Source of the DNA: an uncultured Eubacteriales bacterium
GTDB lineage: Bacteria; Bacillota; Clostridia; Oscillospirales; CAG-272
DNA length: 15,357 bases
Assembly (NCBI GenBank): GCA_902462015.1
Contig: CABPZV010000029.1
Coordinates: 1 to 15,357, forward strand
Reading direction: 5' to 3'
The notes beneath the pieces are model-generated. The model had not been told where the DNA came from. It was given only the letters and a program-made list of their open reading frames with translations, and made no database searches. The position numbers were made by a program, and so were the translations under genes. Position 1 is the first letter of the stretch; each line of letters begins with the position of its first letter. Positions 1 through 6,850 of this stretch are shown here, in pieces.

Positions 1-341
1 GAAGAGGAAAAAATACAACAAGGGTCTCTGAGCTGTTTCCTCTATATACACTGCTGCCAACCGTAAATAGCTGTGAGGGTTTTATAGCGGATACGCCCGG
101 ATTCTCTATGATTGACTTTACCAGATTCGATTTTTACAAACTCGAAGATCTTCCGTATACATTCAGGGAGTTCAGACTTTTACTTGAAAAAACAAGCTGC
201 CTATATAAAAATTGTACTCATACAAAAGAAGACGGGTGCGCAATCATTGAAGCGGTAAAAAACGGAGTCATACCGCAGGAGAGACATCAAAGCTATCTTG
301 AGCTATATTCTGTTCTTAAAAATAAACATGACTGGGACTAA
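1..341 (+). CDS. rsgA: Ribosome small-subunit-dependent GTPase RsgA (3' part, 5' end outside window)
   Basis: Only the C-terminal part is present. The frame starts at base 3 and is open to the TAA at 339-341, so the ATG at 108 is internal and not a start. The translation shows RGKNTTR, the ELFPL strand, and IADTPGFS, which contains the G3 box (DTPG) of the circularly permuted GTPase domain. The Cys/His zinc-binding knuckle follows (CLYKNCTHTKEDGC), then the usual C-terminal helical segment ending KNKHDWD. RsgA is a cytosolic GTPase that binds the 30S subunit and promotes late 16S rRNA maturation and release of assembly factors. The Walker A part and the N-terminal OB fold must lie left of the window. 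It converges on uppP, with a hairpin between them. The family assignment is very secure. Confidence 0.95.
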   Translation, partial: RGKNTTRVSELFPLYTLLPTVNSCEGFIADTPGFSMIDFTRFDFYKLEDLPYTFREFRLLLEKTSCLYKNCTHTKEDGCAIIEAVKNGVIPQERHQSYLELYSVLKNKHDWD

Positions 342-382
342 CTTATCTGTTCAAATAAGACACGTTTTTCATATACTGATAA

Positions 383-415
383 AAGCATCCGTACAGTGAT
401 ACTATACGGATGCTT
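383..415. terminator. Stem-loop between converging rsgA and uppP
   Basis: AAGCATCCGTA (383-393) and TACGGATGCTT (405-415) form a perfect 11-bp stem with an 11-nt loop, placed between the stop codons of two converging genes. The following sequence is only mildly T-rich on either strand, so this is a weak or bidirectional terminator by position rather than a textbook one. Confidence 0.55.
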
Positions 416-457
416 AAATTAATTGCAAATCGGAATATTTATTTTCCGGGAAATAAT

Positions 458-1291
458 TTATGCAATAAGATAAAAGTATATAAGAATAACAATACCGAGA
501 ATTATCCTGTACCATCCAAAAGCTTTAAAATCATGTTTCCTTATATAATTCATCAGAAACTTTACGACAATGAGAGAAACAACAAAAGCGACTAACATTC
601 CTAAAAGTGTAATACATAGCTCTAAAGCAGTGAATCCGAATCCAAATTTTATTATCTTAATCGCGCTGAGACCGAACATGACAGGAACTGCAAGGAAAAA
701 TGTAAATTCCGCCGCAGCAACACGCGAAACTCCGATAAGAAGCGCTCCAATTATCGTAGAACCTGAACGTGATGTACCCGGAATAATCGACAGCACTTGA
801 AACATTCCGATCAAAAATGCGGTCAGGTATGTAATATCATCAATAGTTTCAATTTTGGGTATCCTCTTCTTATTGAAAATCTCAATAAGTATAAACGCTA
901 TTCCATATAAAATTAAAGCCGCCGCTATAATTTCAGGCGTTTGAAAATGCGCCTCTATATAATCGTCAAAAAGCAGTGTTATTACAGCACCCGGTACACA
1001 CGCAACAACAACTTTAAACCAGATGGAAAATACATCTTTTCTAACTTCGATTTTTTTATTGACACCGCGCTGAAAAGGCCACATTTTGTTCCAGAATAAC
1101 AGCACGACAGCCATAATTGCTCCGAGCTGAATAACAACAAAAAACATGTCCTTAAAATCCTGAGATTCATTCAGCTGCAAAAACTGGTCAACAAGAAGCA
1201 TGTGACCGGTTGAACTTATCGGAAGCCATTCGGTAATTCCCTCAACCATTCCGAGAAATATAACCTTTAAAGCCTCAATAAAATTTGCCAT
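458..1291 (-). CDS. uppP: Undecaprenyl-diphosphate phosphatase (UppP/BacA family)
   Basis: The 277-residue, strongly hydrophobic polytopic membrane protein has the usual length for the BacA family. It dephosphorylates undecaprenyl pyrophosphate to the monophosphate on the outer face of the membrane. This recycles the lipid carrier for peptidoglycan and other envelope glycans and gives some bacitracin tolerance. Both family motifs are present: the Glu-rich motif EGITEWLPISSTGH at residues 17-30, with E17, E21 and the SSTGH segment, and PGTSRSGS at residues 171-178, with R175. The ATG at 1291 has an AGAAAGGGA Shine-Dalgarno about 8 nt upstream. It lies 72 bp downstream of the GH38 gene on the same strand and may be cotranscribed with it. 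No recognisable bacitracin-type regulator is nearby. Confidence 0.96.
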   Translation of the reverse strand: MANFIEALKVIFLGMVEGITEWLPISSTGHMLLVDQFLQLNESQDFKDMFFVVIQLGAIMAVVLLFWNKMWPFQRGVNKKIEVRKDVFSIWFKVVVACVPGAVITLLFDDYIEAHFQTPEIIAAALILYGIAFILIEIFNKKRIPKIETIDDITYLTAFLIGMFQVLSIIPGTSRSGSTIIGALLIGVSRVAAAEFTFFLAVPVMFGLSAIKIIKFGFGFTALELCITLLGMLVAFVVSLIVVKFLMNYIRKHDFKAFGWYRIILGIVILIYFYLIA

Positions 1292-1363
1292 AAAATTTGT
1301 CCCTTTCTGTCATATAACCGATTAATTTCCGGAATCTCCGAAAATGGAAACGCTTATATTTTT

Positions 1364-3817
1364 CTACTCCTCAAGCATGTTTACCTTTACTGCGCAGCGC
1401 AAATCAAAATTAGGACTGATACGAAGAGTTCTGTTTTCATACGGTGCAAGCTGAATTGAAGTCTCATTCCATGATGAGCCACTGACATATAGCTTGCCGG
1501 CCGCATATCCGGAAGAACGGTTGGAAAGTCTCATTATAAAATCATTACTGCCATCCTCCGCTTTTTTCAGAGCATCAAGCGAAAGAGCACTGTCACCTTC
1601 GAAAGATAGAAAGCTTCCTGTACTGCTCAATATGCCGTCATGTTTTGCTTCGCATACCGAAACTGGGGCAAACAAAAAGCCCTCATATGATTCATTCAAA
1701 GCTTTTCCATATGCATCAGAAGCGTCAAAATAAAACCTTACAGTACCTTCGGTGATGCCTCGACCCACATATCTGTAATCCTCATCAGAAGAAAGCTCTT
1801 TGTCCATACGAAGATCTCCGCATACCGGATTACGCAGAACTGTAAGACGAATTGTTCCGCCGTCCTTAAGCGTATCATAAGCAAATATACTGCCGCTTGC
1901 AGCAGATATGCCTCCGTAAGCCAATGTCTCCGTAAGCGGATACTCAAATCCGTCAAGCGTACGGACTGCTTTTCCGCCGGGTACCCCGGCATAAATTTTA
2001 TCATCGGTTCTTAAATTATTCTGACGTACAGTATATTTCAGAACTGTATGCGGTTCCTCCCAGTTTGCACGGAAACGAATATCAAAATACCCTCCTCCGG
2101 GATACACGGTTATATGCTGTTCAAGTGAAGATTTTCTGAATGCCGAGCGCGTTCTTACTGTAGATATAATATTCCCGCGTTCTGTACAGAATGAATCTTC
2201 AGCCTTAAACGATTCAAGCTTATCTCCAAATCCGCAGGTATTAAAGCTCCAAACATCCCCTGCATCTTCATATACTTCAGGAACAATACTCACGTGTTTT
2301 CCAGTCCTTTTGTCCTTTACAAACACCCCGCAGTTCTCGTCGCATGTATTTATTTCAAAACGCTCAGTTTCAAGCAGAGATGCCTCTCCTCCGAGCTGAT
2401 GAGTACCGTCGGAATCTTTCTTTTGCGTAAAATGATATACGGCGTATCCGAATGCCGGAATATCTCCAACAAAGGCGACGCGGGTGCGAAAACCTGGTAT
2501 TGTTGATCTTTCAAGAATAATCTGACACGGAATTACATGTCCGTTACTATCTCTTACCTCGATGCCACCCTCATACAGATCATATTCCCATGCCCACTGA
2601 AGCTCGGCTTCAAGCTCTCCATGATAAGGTGATAAATTAAAGTTAAAATAAACATAGTTCCAGAAACCGTCTCCGGTCTCTATTCTCCTCGTTATGCGCT
2701 GAAGACTGAAATTCATAATTTCAGAAGAATTCTGCAGCGCTCTGCCATGAAGATCGCGCGCATCACGATAGGCCTGCATAATTGATGCTCCGCCGAGAAT
2801 ATCGTGAAACTGGTTAAACATTATATCCTTCCATATTCTGGCAAGCTCCTCAAGAGGATAACTTTCGCCGTAAAAAGAAGCCATTACAGAAGCACGCTCA
2901 GCTGCCAGTGCCGTATATTCAGCGCGCCGGTTATTTATTTTTATCTCAGAAAAGTTAGAAAATACTCCGCAGTCACGAGTATTAATCCCCCCTTCAACTA
3001 CAGGAAGCTCTTTTCCCATTCCTCCTGTTATGCTGCCGGGGACATTATTATACAATGCACGCTGCCTTATAAAAAAATCATCAAGTGATCCAAAAGCTGC
3101 AGATTCTTCATTCGACGCAGTTCCTTCAAGCGCAGACAAAATTGCCTTTGTCGGGGCTCCTCCGTGGTTAGAGACTCCGTAAACGAGAATTCTGTCTGCT
3201 CCTATCGCTTCAGCTTCCTTTATGTATTTTTCAGCAGTAGATACAACCTCTTCCGGCGTATGCTGATAGAGATCAGCAGCCCGGTAAGCTGTGACAGTAC
3301 TTCCGTCAGGAGATCTCCAAAGAAATAAATTATCGGGAAGTTCAACATGATATGATTCGGGACGCGAAAAAACATATGCATCAATTCCGCAGCCGCGCAT
3401 AATCTGCGGAAGCATGTCACTGTGACCAAAGCTGTCTATATTAAACATTATATGAGAATACGTTCCGAATTTTTCTTTAAGATATCTCTGGCCGTAAAGC
3501 CCCTGCCGCACATAACTTTCTCCAAGTGCAAGACCACAGTCAGGCTGGAGCCACCATCCCTCCTGCATCTCCCATCTTCCCTCCGAAACGCGTCTCTTGA
3601 TTTCATCAAAAAGCTCCGGATCCACCTTCTCAATCATTTCAAACACTGCTGGGGTACAGAAAGAATATATATAGTCAGGATATTCATTCATACGGTCAAG
3701 GGCACTGCGGAATGTCGAACGAATGCTTGCGAGAGCTTCATCCCACGTCCACAGCCACACAGGATCATAATGTGTATTTCCAATAAAATATACCATCGGT
3801 TTCATATCTTTTTTCAT
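1364..3817 (-). CDS. Glycoside hydrolase family 38 alpha-mannosidase
   Basis: The 817-residue protein has a GH38 N-terminal catalytic domain (about residues 8-280), a helical middle domain (about 285-400) and a long beta-rich C-terminal part. It contains GNTHYDPVWLW, with predicted zinc ligands H16 and D18, and NIDSFGHSD, with D128 as the expected nucleophile and zinc ligand. FNQFHDILGG supplies H338 as a further zinc ligand. GH38 enzymes are zinc-dependent retaining alpha-mannosidases that trim mannosides such as N-glycan-derived oligosaccharides. There is no signal peptide, so it probably acts on imported oligosaccharides in the cytosol. It is somewhat shorter than many bacterial GH38 proteins, but all catalytic parts are there. 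The ATG at 3817 is supported by an AAAGGAAA Shine-Dalgarno about 8-10 nt upstream. It starts 36 bp after the zinc-ribbon gene and precedes uppP on the same strand. The exact linkage specificity cannot be read from the sequence. Confidence 0.93.
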   Translation of the reverse strand: MKKDMKPMVYFIGNTHYDPVWLWTWDEALASIRSTFRSALDRMNEYPDYIYSFCTPAVFEMIEKVDPELFDEIKRRVSEGRWEMQEGWWLQPDCGLALGESYVRQGLYGQRYLKEKFGTYSHIMFNIDSFGHSDMLPQIMRGCGIDAYVFSRPESYHVELPDNLFLWRSPDGSTVTAYRAADLYQHTPEEVVSTAEKYIKEAEAIGADRILVYGVSNHGGAPTKAILSALEGTASNEESAAFGSLDDFFIRQRALYNNVPGSITGGMGKELPVVEGGINTRDCGVFSNFSEIKINNRRAEYTALAAERASVMASFYGESYPLEELARIWKDIMFNQFHDILGGASIMQAYRDARDLHGRALQNSSEIMNFSLQRITRRIETGDGFWNYVYFNFNLSPYHGELEAELQWAWEYDLYEGGIEVRDSNGHVIPCQIILERSTIPGFRTRVAFVGDIPAFGYAVYHFTQKKDSDGTHQLGGEASLLETERFEINTCDENCGVFVKDKRTGKHVSIVPEVYEDAGDVWSFNTCGFGDKLESFKAEDSFCTERGNIISTVRTRSAFRKSSLEQHITVYPGGGYFDIRFRANWEEPHTVLKYTVRQNNLRTDDKIYAGVPGGKAVRTLDGFEYPLTETLAYGGISAASGSIFAYDTLKDGGTIRLTVLRNPVCGDLRMDKELSSDEDYRYVGRGITEGTVRFYFDASDAYGKALNESYEGFLFAPVSVCEAKHDGILSSTGSFLSFEGDSALSLDALKKAEDGSNDFIMRLSNRSSGYAAGKLYVSGSSWNETSIQLAPYENRTLRISPNFDLRCAVKVNMLEE

Positions 3818-3853
3818 GTTTCAATATTTCCTTTATATAAGTAATTAATGCAT

Positions 3854-4270
3854 TCAGATGTGAACATCAAAACGATGTCCGCACTTAGGACAGGATGCCT
3901 TATGATCCCCCGGCTTTTTTGGAAAACGAAGTACTGCACGGCATGCCGGACACTTTTTATAGACGTGTGTCTTTCTGTCATGAAATTTATCTTTTCCAAG
4001 CTTAAAAAACCCGGTAATCTTATTTTTAATTTCTAAATATTTTGCATTTTCATCACGTCTTTTCAAAGTATTTCTTGAAAATGCACGGAAAAGCGAATAA
4101 ATTATTACAGCAAATTCAAGAAGCGTAATAAGAGCACTCCTTGCAAACGTATTGATTAAAATAAGAACAACTTCTGCCCACATCAAAAAAGTAAAAAAGT
4201 TGTCAGTTCCATATCTGCCATTCATAAATATACTCATTTTATAACGCAGTTTATTAAAAAAATTACCCAA
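3854..4270 (-). CDS. Small membrane protein with C-terminal zinc ribbon, TTG start
   Basis: The 138-residue protein has two hydrophobic segments (about residues 23-42 and 46-62), a charged linker, and a C-terminal zinc ribbon of the CxxC...CxxC type (C107, C110, C127, C130). The reading frame is open up to 4363, but I place the start at the TTG at 4270-4268. An AGAAAGGA Shine-Dalgarno lies 9 nt upstream of it, and the first 31 codons of the longer frame run through the GC-rich palindromic element and look non-coding. The segment around FMNGRYGTDNF (about residues 15-25) resembles the opening of small clostridial zinc-ribbon proteins I recall, but the function is unknown. It is followed 36 bp downstream by the GH38 gene on the same strand. 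The ribbon may bind zinc, protein or nucleic acid; nothing here decides which. Confidence 0.8.
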   Translation of the reverse strand: MGNFFNKLRYKMSIFMNGRYGTDNFFTFLMWAEVVLILINTFARSALITLLEFAVIIYSLFRAFSRNTLKRRDENAKYLEIKNKITGFFKLGKDKFHDRKTHVYKKCPACRAVLRFPKKPGDHKASCPKCGHRFDVHI

Positions 4271-4318
4271 AACAACTATTCCTTTCTGTATCCTGTCAGT
4301 ATAACATAACGCAGATGT

Positions 4319-4490
4319 CCCCCGCCTCCTAAGGCGGTCGCCTCCTAAGGCGGCGGGTTCCACTTCAAGGTTTCAGTGGGAGTTATAATCTCCCACTGAA
4401 CCCCTGAGGAGCTAACGCTCTCTGCGTAGGTTGCAATCGTTCGCAAGCGCAGGAGCGTTGCTCCGATTTAAGATTATAATAAAAGTGGAA
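4319..4490. repeat. Compound palindromic element: transposon end, MITE or structured RNA
   Basis: This non-coding block is packed with nested inverted repeats. A 15-bp hairpin unit (CGCCTCCTAAGGCGG) occurs twice in tandem (4323-4337 and 4339-4353). TTCCACTT (4358-4365) pairs with AAGTGGAA (4483-4490) to close a multibranch. Inside it are an 11-bp perfect stem (4372-4382 with 4390-4400), a GAGC-TAAC-GCTC hairpin (about 4409-4420), a CTGCG/CGCAG stem around a TTGC/GCAA tip, and GGAGC-GTT-GCTCC (4452-4464). It resembles the folded ends of IS200/IS605-type elements or palindrome-associated non-autonomous elements. No transposase or tnpB remnant is visible, so the class is a guess. The transcribed strand is unknown. 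Confidence 0.55.
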
Positions 4491-4505
4491 AGTCCAAAAT
4501 AAGAA

Positions 4506-4539
4506 TTTCCTGCGGATATCTGTAGACCTCCGCAGGAAA
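4506..4539 (-). terminator. Hairpin downstream of the 56-aa protein gene
   Basis: TTTCCTGCGGA (4506-4516) and TCCGCAGGAAA (4529-4539) form an 11-bp perfect stem with a 12-nt loop. It lies about 60 nt past the stop of the minus-strand gene at 4772-4602. On the minus strand the stem is followed by a moderately T-rich run (TTCTTATTTT), which fits an intrinsic terminator. Confidence 0.6.
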
Positions 4540-4601
4540 AAACGAGTGATATACAATTATGCACGCTTAGTTCATCCTAAAAAACTATATACAATGAGAT
4601 A

Positions 4602-4772
4602 CTAAACCAAACTGTCTACGAGCGAATGCATTTCTGCCTTTGACCCGACGTTTTTGGCCCTGCATATTATGCTCTCCTTTTCGTCAGACGATAACGACTC
4701 AAATTTTTTCATTGCGGCTTCATTCTGCGCAAGAGCCATTCCAAATCCAAGAGGCAATTCCAAATCCGGCAT
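4602..4772 (-). CDS. Small 56-residue hypothetical protein
   Basis: The minus strand encodes a 56-residue protein starting MPDLELPLGFGMALAQNEAA and ending MHSLVDSLV. The ATG at 4772 has an AAAGGA Shine-Dalgarno with a spacing of about 10 nt. A hairpin terminator candidate follows the stop. The pattern (a short Pro/Leu-rich head, then an amphipathic helix-loop-helix with KKFESLSSDEKESI) matches small clostridial hypothetical proteins I have seen, in which a FGMALAQN-like head precedes an EEK-type helix. Its function is not known. There is no signal peptide or membrane segment, so it is probably cytosolic. It stands alone, with 262 bp to the next minus-strand gene. The overlapping plus-strand frame at 4640-4858 is its shadow. 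Confidence 0.75.
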   Translation of the reverse strand: MPDLELPLGFGMALAQNEAAMKKFESLSSDEKESIICRAKNVGSKAEMHSLVDSLV

Positions 4773-4852
4773 TTTGCTGTCTTCCTTTCGTAATTAAAAT
4801 CTTCTGCCGATTTTTGCGGCGCTTTGTTCTAATCAAAAAGACAAAAAGCTTC

Positions 4853-4876
4853 ATCTGAAATGCTTATATTTCAGAT
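4853..4876. promoter_or_regulatory. AT-rich perfect inverted repeat upstream of the 56-aa gene
   Basis: ATCTGAAAT (4853-4861), six bases, then ATTTCAGAT (4868-4876) make a perfect 9-bp inverted repeat about 80 nt upstream of the small minus-strand gene. On the minus strand it is followed by short T runs. It may be an operator or a weak terminator of the upstream gene at 5358-5035. No choice between these is possible from sequence alone. Confidence 0.35.
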
Positions 4877-5034
4877 TTACAGTTTCATATTTAAGTTTGG
4901 CTGTAAAAAAGAAAACAAATTCATAGATAATATTTCCGTCAAATTTTATTATCATTACTGAACGCACTTTGTGAGGCGTTTTAGCGGCGTAAAGCCGAAT
5001 ACAAAAAATGTATCCGTCTGTTGTCTTTCATTTT

Positions 5035-5358
5035 TTACTTTTTTACTGCTTTTACCTCGGCGCTTTTAACTTTAAATACAAGGCCGTTTTTAGATGCAGC
5101 TTCTTCCAGCATAGAAGTAAGTTTCTCTTTGTTTTCAAGAAGGCATTTTGCGATAAGCTCATCCTTGCTTGAAGACGGCATTTTCGAAAGTATCGCCTTT
5201 GCCGACACTGTACCGAATGACCCTGGCATTGAAAAAAGTCCTGAAAGTGCGGAAAGCGCTCCGCCGTTCTCCTTCATATGTTCTGCAAGCGCAGGAAGAA
5301 GCGTTTCCGCTGTTTTTTCATAATCAATATCATCGACCAAAAGTTTTATTTCAATCAT
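5035..5358 (-). CDS. Hypothetical 107-residue cytosolic protein
   Basis: The protein begins MIEIKLLVDDIDYEKTAETL and ends with a Lys-rich tail. It looks alpha/beta, with an N-terminal strand, a helical region, a Gly/Ser/Pro-rich middle (about residues 31-62) and a charged C-terminal helix. There is no signal peptide or membrane segment. I do not recognise a family with a known function. The frame extends to a GTG at 5388, but a TATAAT box at 5399-5394 would put the transcription start near that GTG. I therefore favour the ATG at 5358, preceded by AAAGG at a long spacing of about 13 nt. The gene is monocistronic or loosely linked to the 56-aa gene 262 bp downstream. Confidence 0.7.
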   Translation of the reverse strand: MIEIKLLVDDIDYEKTAETLLPALAEHMKENGGALSALSGLFSMPGSFGTVSAKAILSKMPSSSKDELIAKCLLENKEKLTSMLEEAASKNGLVFKVKSAEVKAVKK

Positions 5359-5393
5359 ATCTATGACCATACCTTTACTTTTATTCACATTTC

Positions 5394-5399
5394 ATTATA
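5394..5399 (-). promoter_or_regulatory. -10 box for the 107-aa protein gene
   Basis: On the minus strand the sequence reads TATAAT, a perfect -10 hexamer, about 36 nt before the ATG at 5358. The -35 region 17 nt further upstream (TGTATT) is a poor match, so the promoter call rests mainly on the -10 and its position. Confidence 0.4.
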
Positions 5400-5506
5400 T
5401 GAACAATACGTCTTAAAATACAGACATAAATTGCAAATTTTTAAGCATACACAATTTTCACATTATAGTGCAGCATTTATAAATCAACATTGTATATTAT
5501 ACCATC

Positions 5507-5535
5507 TTGCTAAAATAACTATTTTATGCTATACT
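5507..5535 (+). promoter_or_regulatory. Sigma-A promoter of the tRNA-Val gene
   Basis: TTGCTA (5507-5512), a 17-bp spacer and TATACT (5530-5535) make a good vegetative promoter. The expected start near 5542 is about 22 nt before the mature tRNA 5' end, leaving a short leader for RNase P to remove. Confidence 0.75.
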
Positions 5536-5563
5536 ATAAAGACTGGTCAATATTGACTTATAC

Positions 5564-5640
5564 GGAGGCATAGCTCAGCTGGTTAGAGTGCATGCTTGAC
5601 ATGCATGAGGTCGCTGGTTCGATTCCAGCTGTCTCCACCA
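5564..5640 (+). tRNA. tRNA-Val (anticodon GAC), CCA encoded
   Basis: A full 77-nt cloverleaf can be drawn. The acceptor arm is GGAGGCA/TGTCTCC (one G-U). The D arm is GCTC/GAGT. The anticodon stem is CATGC/GCATG with loop TTGACAT and anticodon GAC, and the T arm is GCTGG/CCAGC with loop TTCGATT. Discriminator A is followed by a genomically encoded CCA. GAC reads valine codons GUC and GUU. It has its own promoter upstream and a terminator immediately downstream, so it is transcribed alone. No copy of its 3' end was found elsewhere in the window, so there is no sign of an integrated element here. Confidence 0.97.
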
Positions 5641-5646
5641 GTCGAG

Positions 5647-5684
5647 AGCCTCGATGCGCAATTTGCGTGCGGGGCTTTCTTCTT
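5647..5684 (+). terminator. Intrinsic terminator of tRNA-Val
   Basis: AGCCTCG (5647-5653) pairs with CGGGGCT (5670-5676), including one G-U. A TGCGCAA/TTGCGTG-like inner helix extends the stem, and the T-rich tract TTTCTTCTT follows at 5676-5684, right after the tRNA 3' end. Confidence 0.75.
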
Positions 5685-5706
5685 AACAAAGTTTTGATTC
5701 TCGCGT

Positions 5707-5892
5707 CGCATGCAGTGTCTTTTTCGCAGCATTTTGACAAAACAGGAACGGCCGGGCTTACGGCTGCTGTACGCCGTATGGGCTGTTCCGCTATATGGGT
5801 TGTAAGCCTTTGCCGCGGTTTCGCAGCAGGCTTCATTTCTTCCTTGACAAGAGACAGGGCATTAAAATCGACTGCATGTGCGGTCGGTTTTT
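5707..5892 (+). ncRNA. Candidate structured leader/attenuator or small RNA upstream of the GDPD gene
   Basis: The 349 bases between the tRNA and the next gene contain no convincing ORF but several helices. These are GGAACGGCC (5745-5753) with GGCTGTTCC (5781-5789), enclosing ACGGC/GCCGT (5760-5764 with 5773-5777), and AAGCC/GGCTT (5804-5808 with 5829-5833). GGCTTAC (5755-5761) with GTAAGCC (5802-5808) is a possible pseudoknot or alternative pairing. CGCATGCAGT (5707-5716) pairs with ACTGCATGTG (5871-5880), which would compete with the terminator stem at 5869-5886. This is a riboswitch-like arrangement, but I recognise no known class and found no clear promoter. Base pairing was assessed by eye only. 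Confidence 0.35.
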
Positions 5893-5899
5893 ATTTATT
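5864..5899 (+). terminator. Intrinsic terminator/attenuator upstream of the GDPD gene
   Basis: CGACTGC (5869-5875), loop ATGT, then GCGGTCG (5880-5886) make a 7-bp stem (one G-U). It is extended by AAAA on the left and a long T-rich tract (TTTTTATTTATTT) on the right. It is a good intrinsic terminator about 90 nt before the start codon of the downstream gene. Confidence 0.75.
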
Positions 5900-5989
5900 T
5901 CAAAGTATGACAGCTAATTTCAGCATCGTCACGGAATCCAAGCCGGAATTCATTTTTTGTGCCGCATCGGCGGCGGAATGGAGATTTTT

Positions 5990-6730
5990 ATGGACACCGT
6001 AAAAATAAAATCAAACTTAGTTAATATGATTGCTCACCGTGGTTTAAGCGGACTTGAAAGAGAGAACACATTTCCTGCATTTGTCGCAGCAGGAAACAGA
6101 AATTATTTTGGAATTGAGACGGACGTCCGCAAAACAAAAGACGGAAAATTTATCATTATCCACGATAACAACATCGATAGGGTAAGTCTCGGAGAGCTAA
6201 AAACAAATGTTGAAGAAAACGATTTTTCATCTGTTGAAAACATTGTCCTGCCCGACCTTGACGGAAGCAGAAGCAGACGCGATATCAAGATACCGCTTTT
6301 AACTGATTATATAAAAATATGTAAAAAATACTGTAAAAAATGTGTTCTTGAACTTAAAGACTCATTTTCCGAAGAAGACATCAAAGCTATAATAAAAAAA
6401 ATAAGCGGTGAGCAATACTTGGAAAATGTAATATTCATATCATTTGTCTGGGAAAACTGCATAACCGTGCGTAAGCTTCTTCCCCAAAATGATGTTCAGT
6501 GGCTTACCTGGGATGAAATTACAGACGGGGTTATAAAATCACTGTACGAAAATAAGATTGACTTAGATGTAGCCTACAAAGCTCTGACAAAGGAGCTTAC
6601 CAACAAGCTGCATTCATATAAAATAAAGGTAAACTGCTGGACCTGTGACGATAAAGACGACGCCGAAAAGCTCGTGCAAATGGGAGTTGACTTTATAACA
6701 ACAAATATCCTTGAGGGACAGAGAGGCTAA
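5990..6730 (+). CDS. Glycerophosphodiester phosphodiesterase family protein (GDPD, cytosolic)
   Basis: The 246-residue protein is a single GDPD TIM barrel. It shows IAHRGLSG with H16/R17, ENT at 25-27 (the usual PENT motif with Arg in place of Pro), GIETDVRKTKDGKFIIIHD with metal ligands E43 and D45 and catalytic H58, a VLELKD strand, and the C-terminal VNCWTCDDKDDAEKLVQMG and GVDFITTN segments. GDPD enzymes hydrolyse glycerophosphodiesters to glycerol-3-phosphate and an alcohol, releasing phosphate and carbon from phospholipid or teichoic-acid breakdown. There is no signal peptide, so it acts in the cytosol. I chose the ATG at 5990 because GGAG lies 6 nt upstream; the frame continues to 5957 without a better site. 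A terminator-bearing leader precedes it. Exact substrate is uncertain, since the family also includes lysophospholipase D types. Confidence 0.9.
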   Translation: MDTVKIKSNLVNMIAHRGLSGLERENTFPAFVAAGNRNYFGIETDVRKTKDGKFIIIHDNNIDRVSLGELKTNVEENDFSSVENIVLPDLDGSRSRRDIKIPLLTDYIKICKKYCKKCVLELKDSFSEEDIKAIIKKISGEQYLENVIFISFVWENCITVRKLLPQNDVQWLTWDEITDGVIKSLYENKIDLDVAYKALTKELTNKLHSYKIKVNCWTCDDKDDAEKLVQMGVDFITTNILEGQRG

Positions 6731-6745
6731 ATCAGCATACCGCAG

Positions 6746-6771
6746 CGCGGCATCTCCGGCAAAATGCCGCG
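6746..6771. other. GC-rich hairpin between the GDPD gene and the ABC exporter
   Basis: CGCGGCAT (6746-6753) and ATGCCGCG (6764-6771) form a perfect 8-bp stem 15 nt after the GDPD stop. It is followed by an A run rather than a T run, so it is not a classic terminator on the plus strand. It may stabilise the 3' end or act as a weak terminator. Confidence 0.4.
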
Positions 6772-6793
6772 GCAGATTAAAAAAACATAAACT

Positions 6794-6823
6794 CTGACCG
6801 CCCGTCATATACACACATATAAA
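6794..6823 (+). promoter_or_regulatory. Possible promoter of the ABC exporter genes
   Basis: CTGACC (6794-6799), an 18-bp spacer and TATAAA (6818-6823) give a 4/6 and 5/6 match to vegetative promoter boxes, just ahead of the GAAAGGA ribosome binding site of the first exporter gene. The leader would be short (about 20 nt). Confidence 0.35.
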
Positions 6824-6850
6824 ACAGTAAGAAAGGATGATAAAACAACA

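Noticed and set aside
3422..3844. 140-codon plus-strand frame antisense to the GH38 gene
   Set aside because: It is the reverse of the GH38 catalytic domain, which has clear zinc-site motifs on the other strand.
5564..5640. tRNA-Val as an attachment site of an integrated element
   Set aside because: No integrase is present in the window and no second copy of the tRNA 3' end was found.
5592..6002. 136-codon plus-strand frame across the tRNA and leader
   Set aside because: It starts inside the tRNA, crosses two terminators and has no domain. It is a chance open frame over structured RNA.
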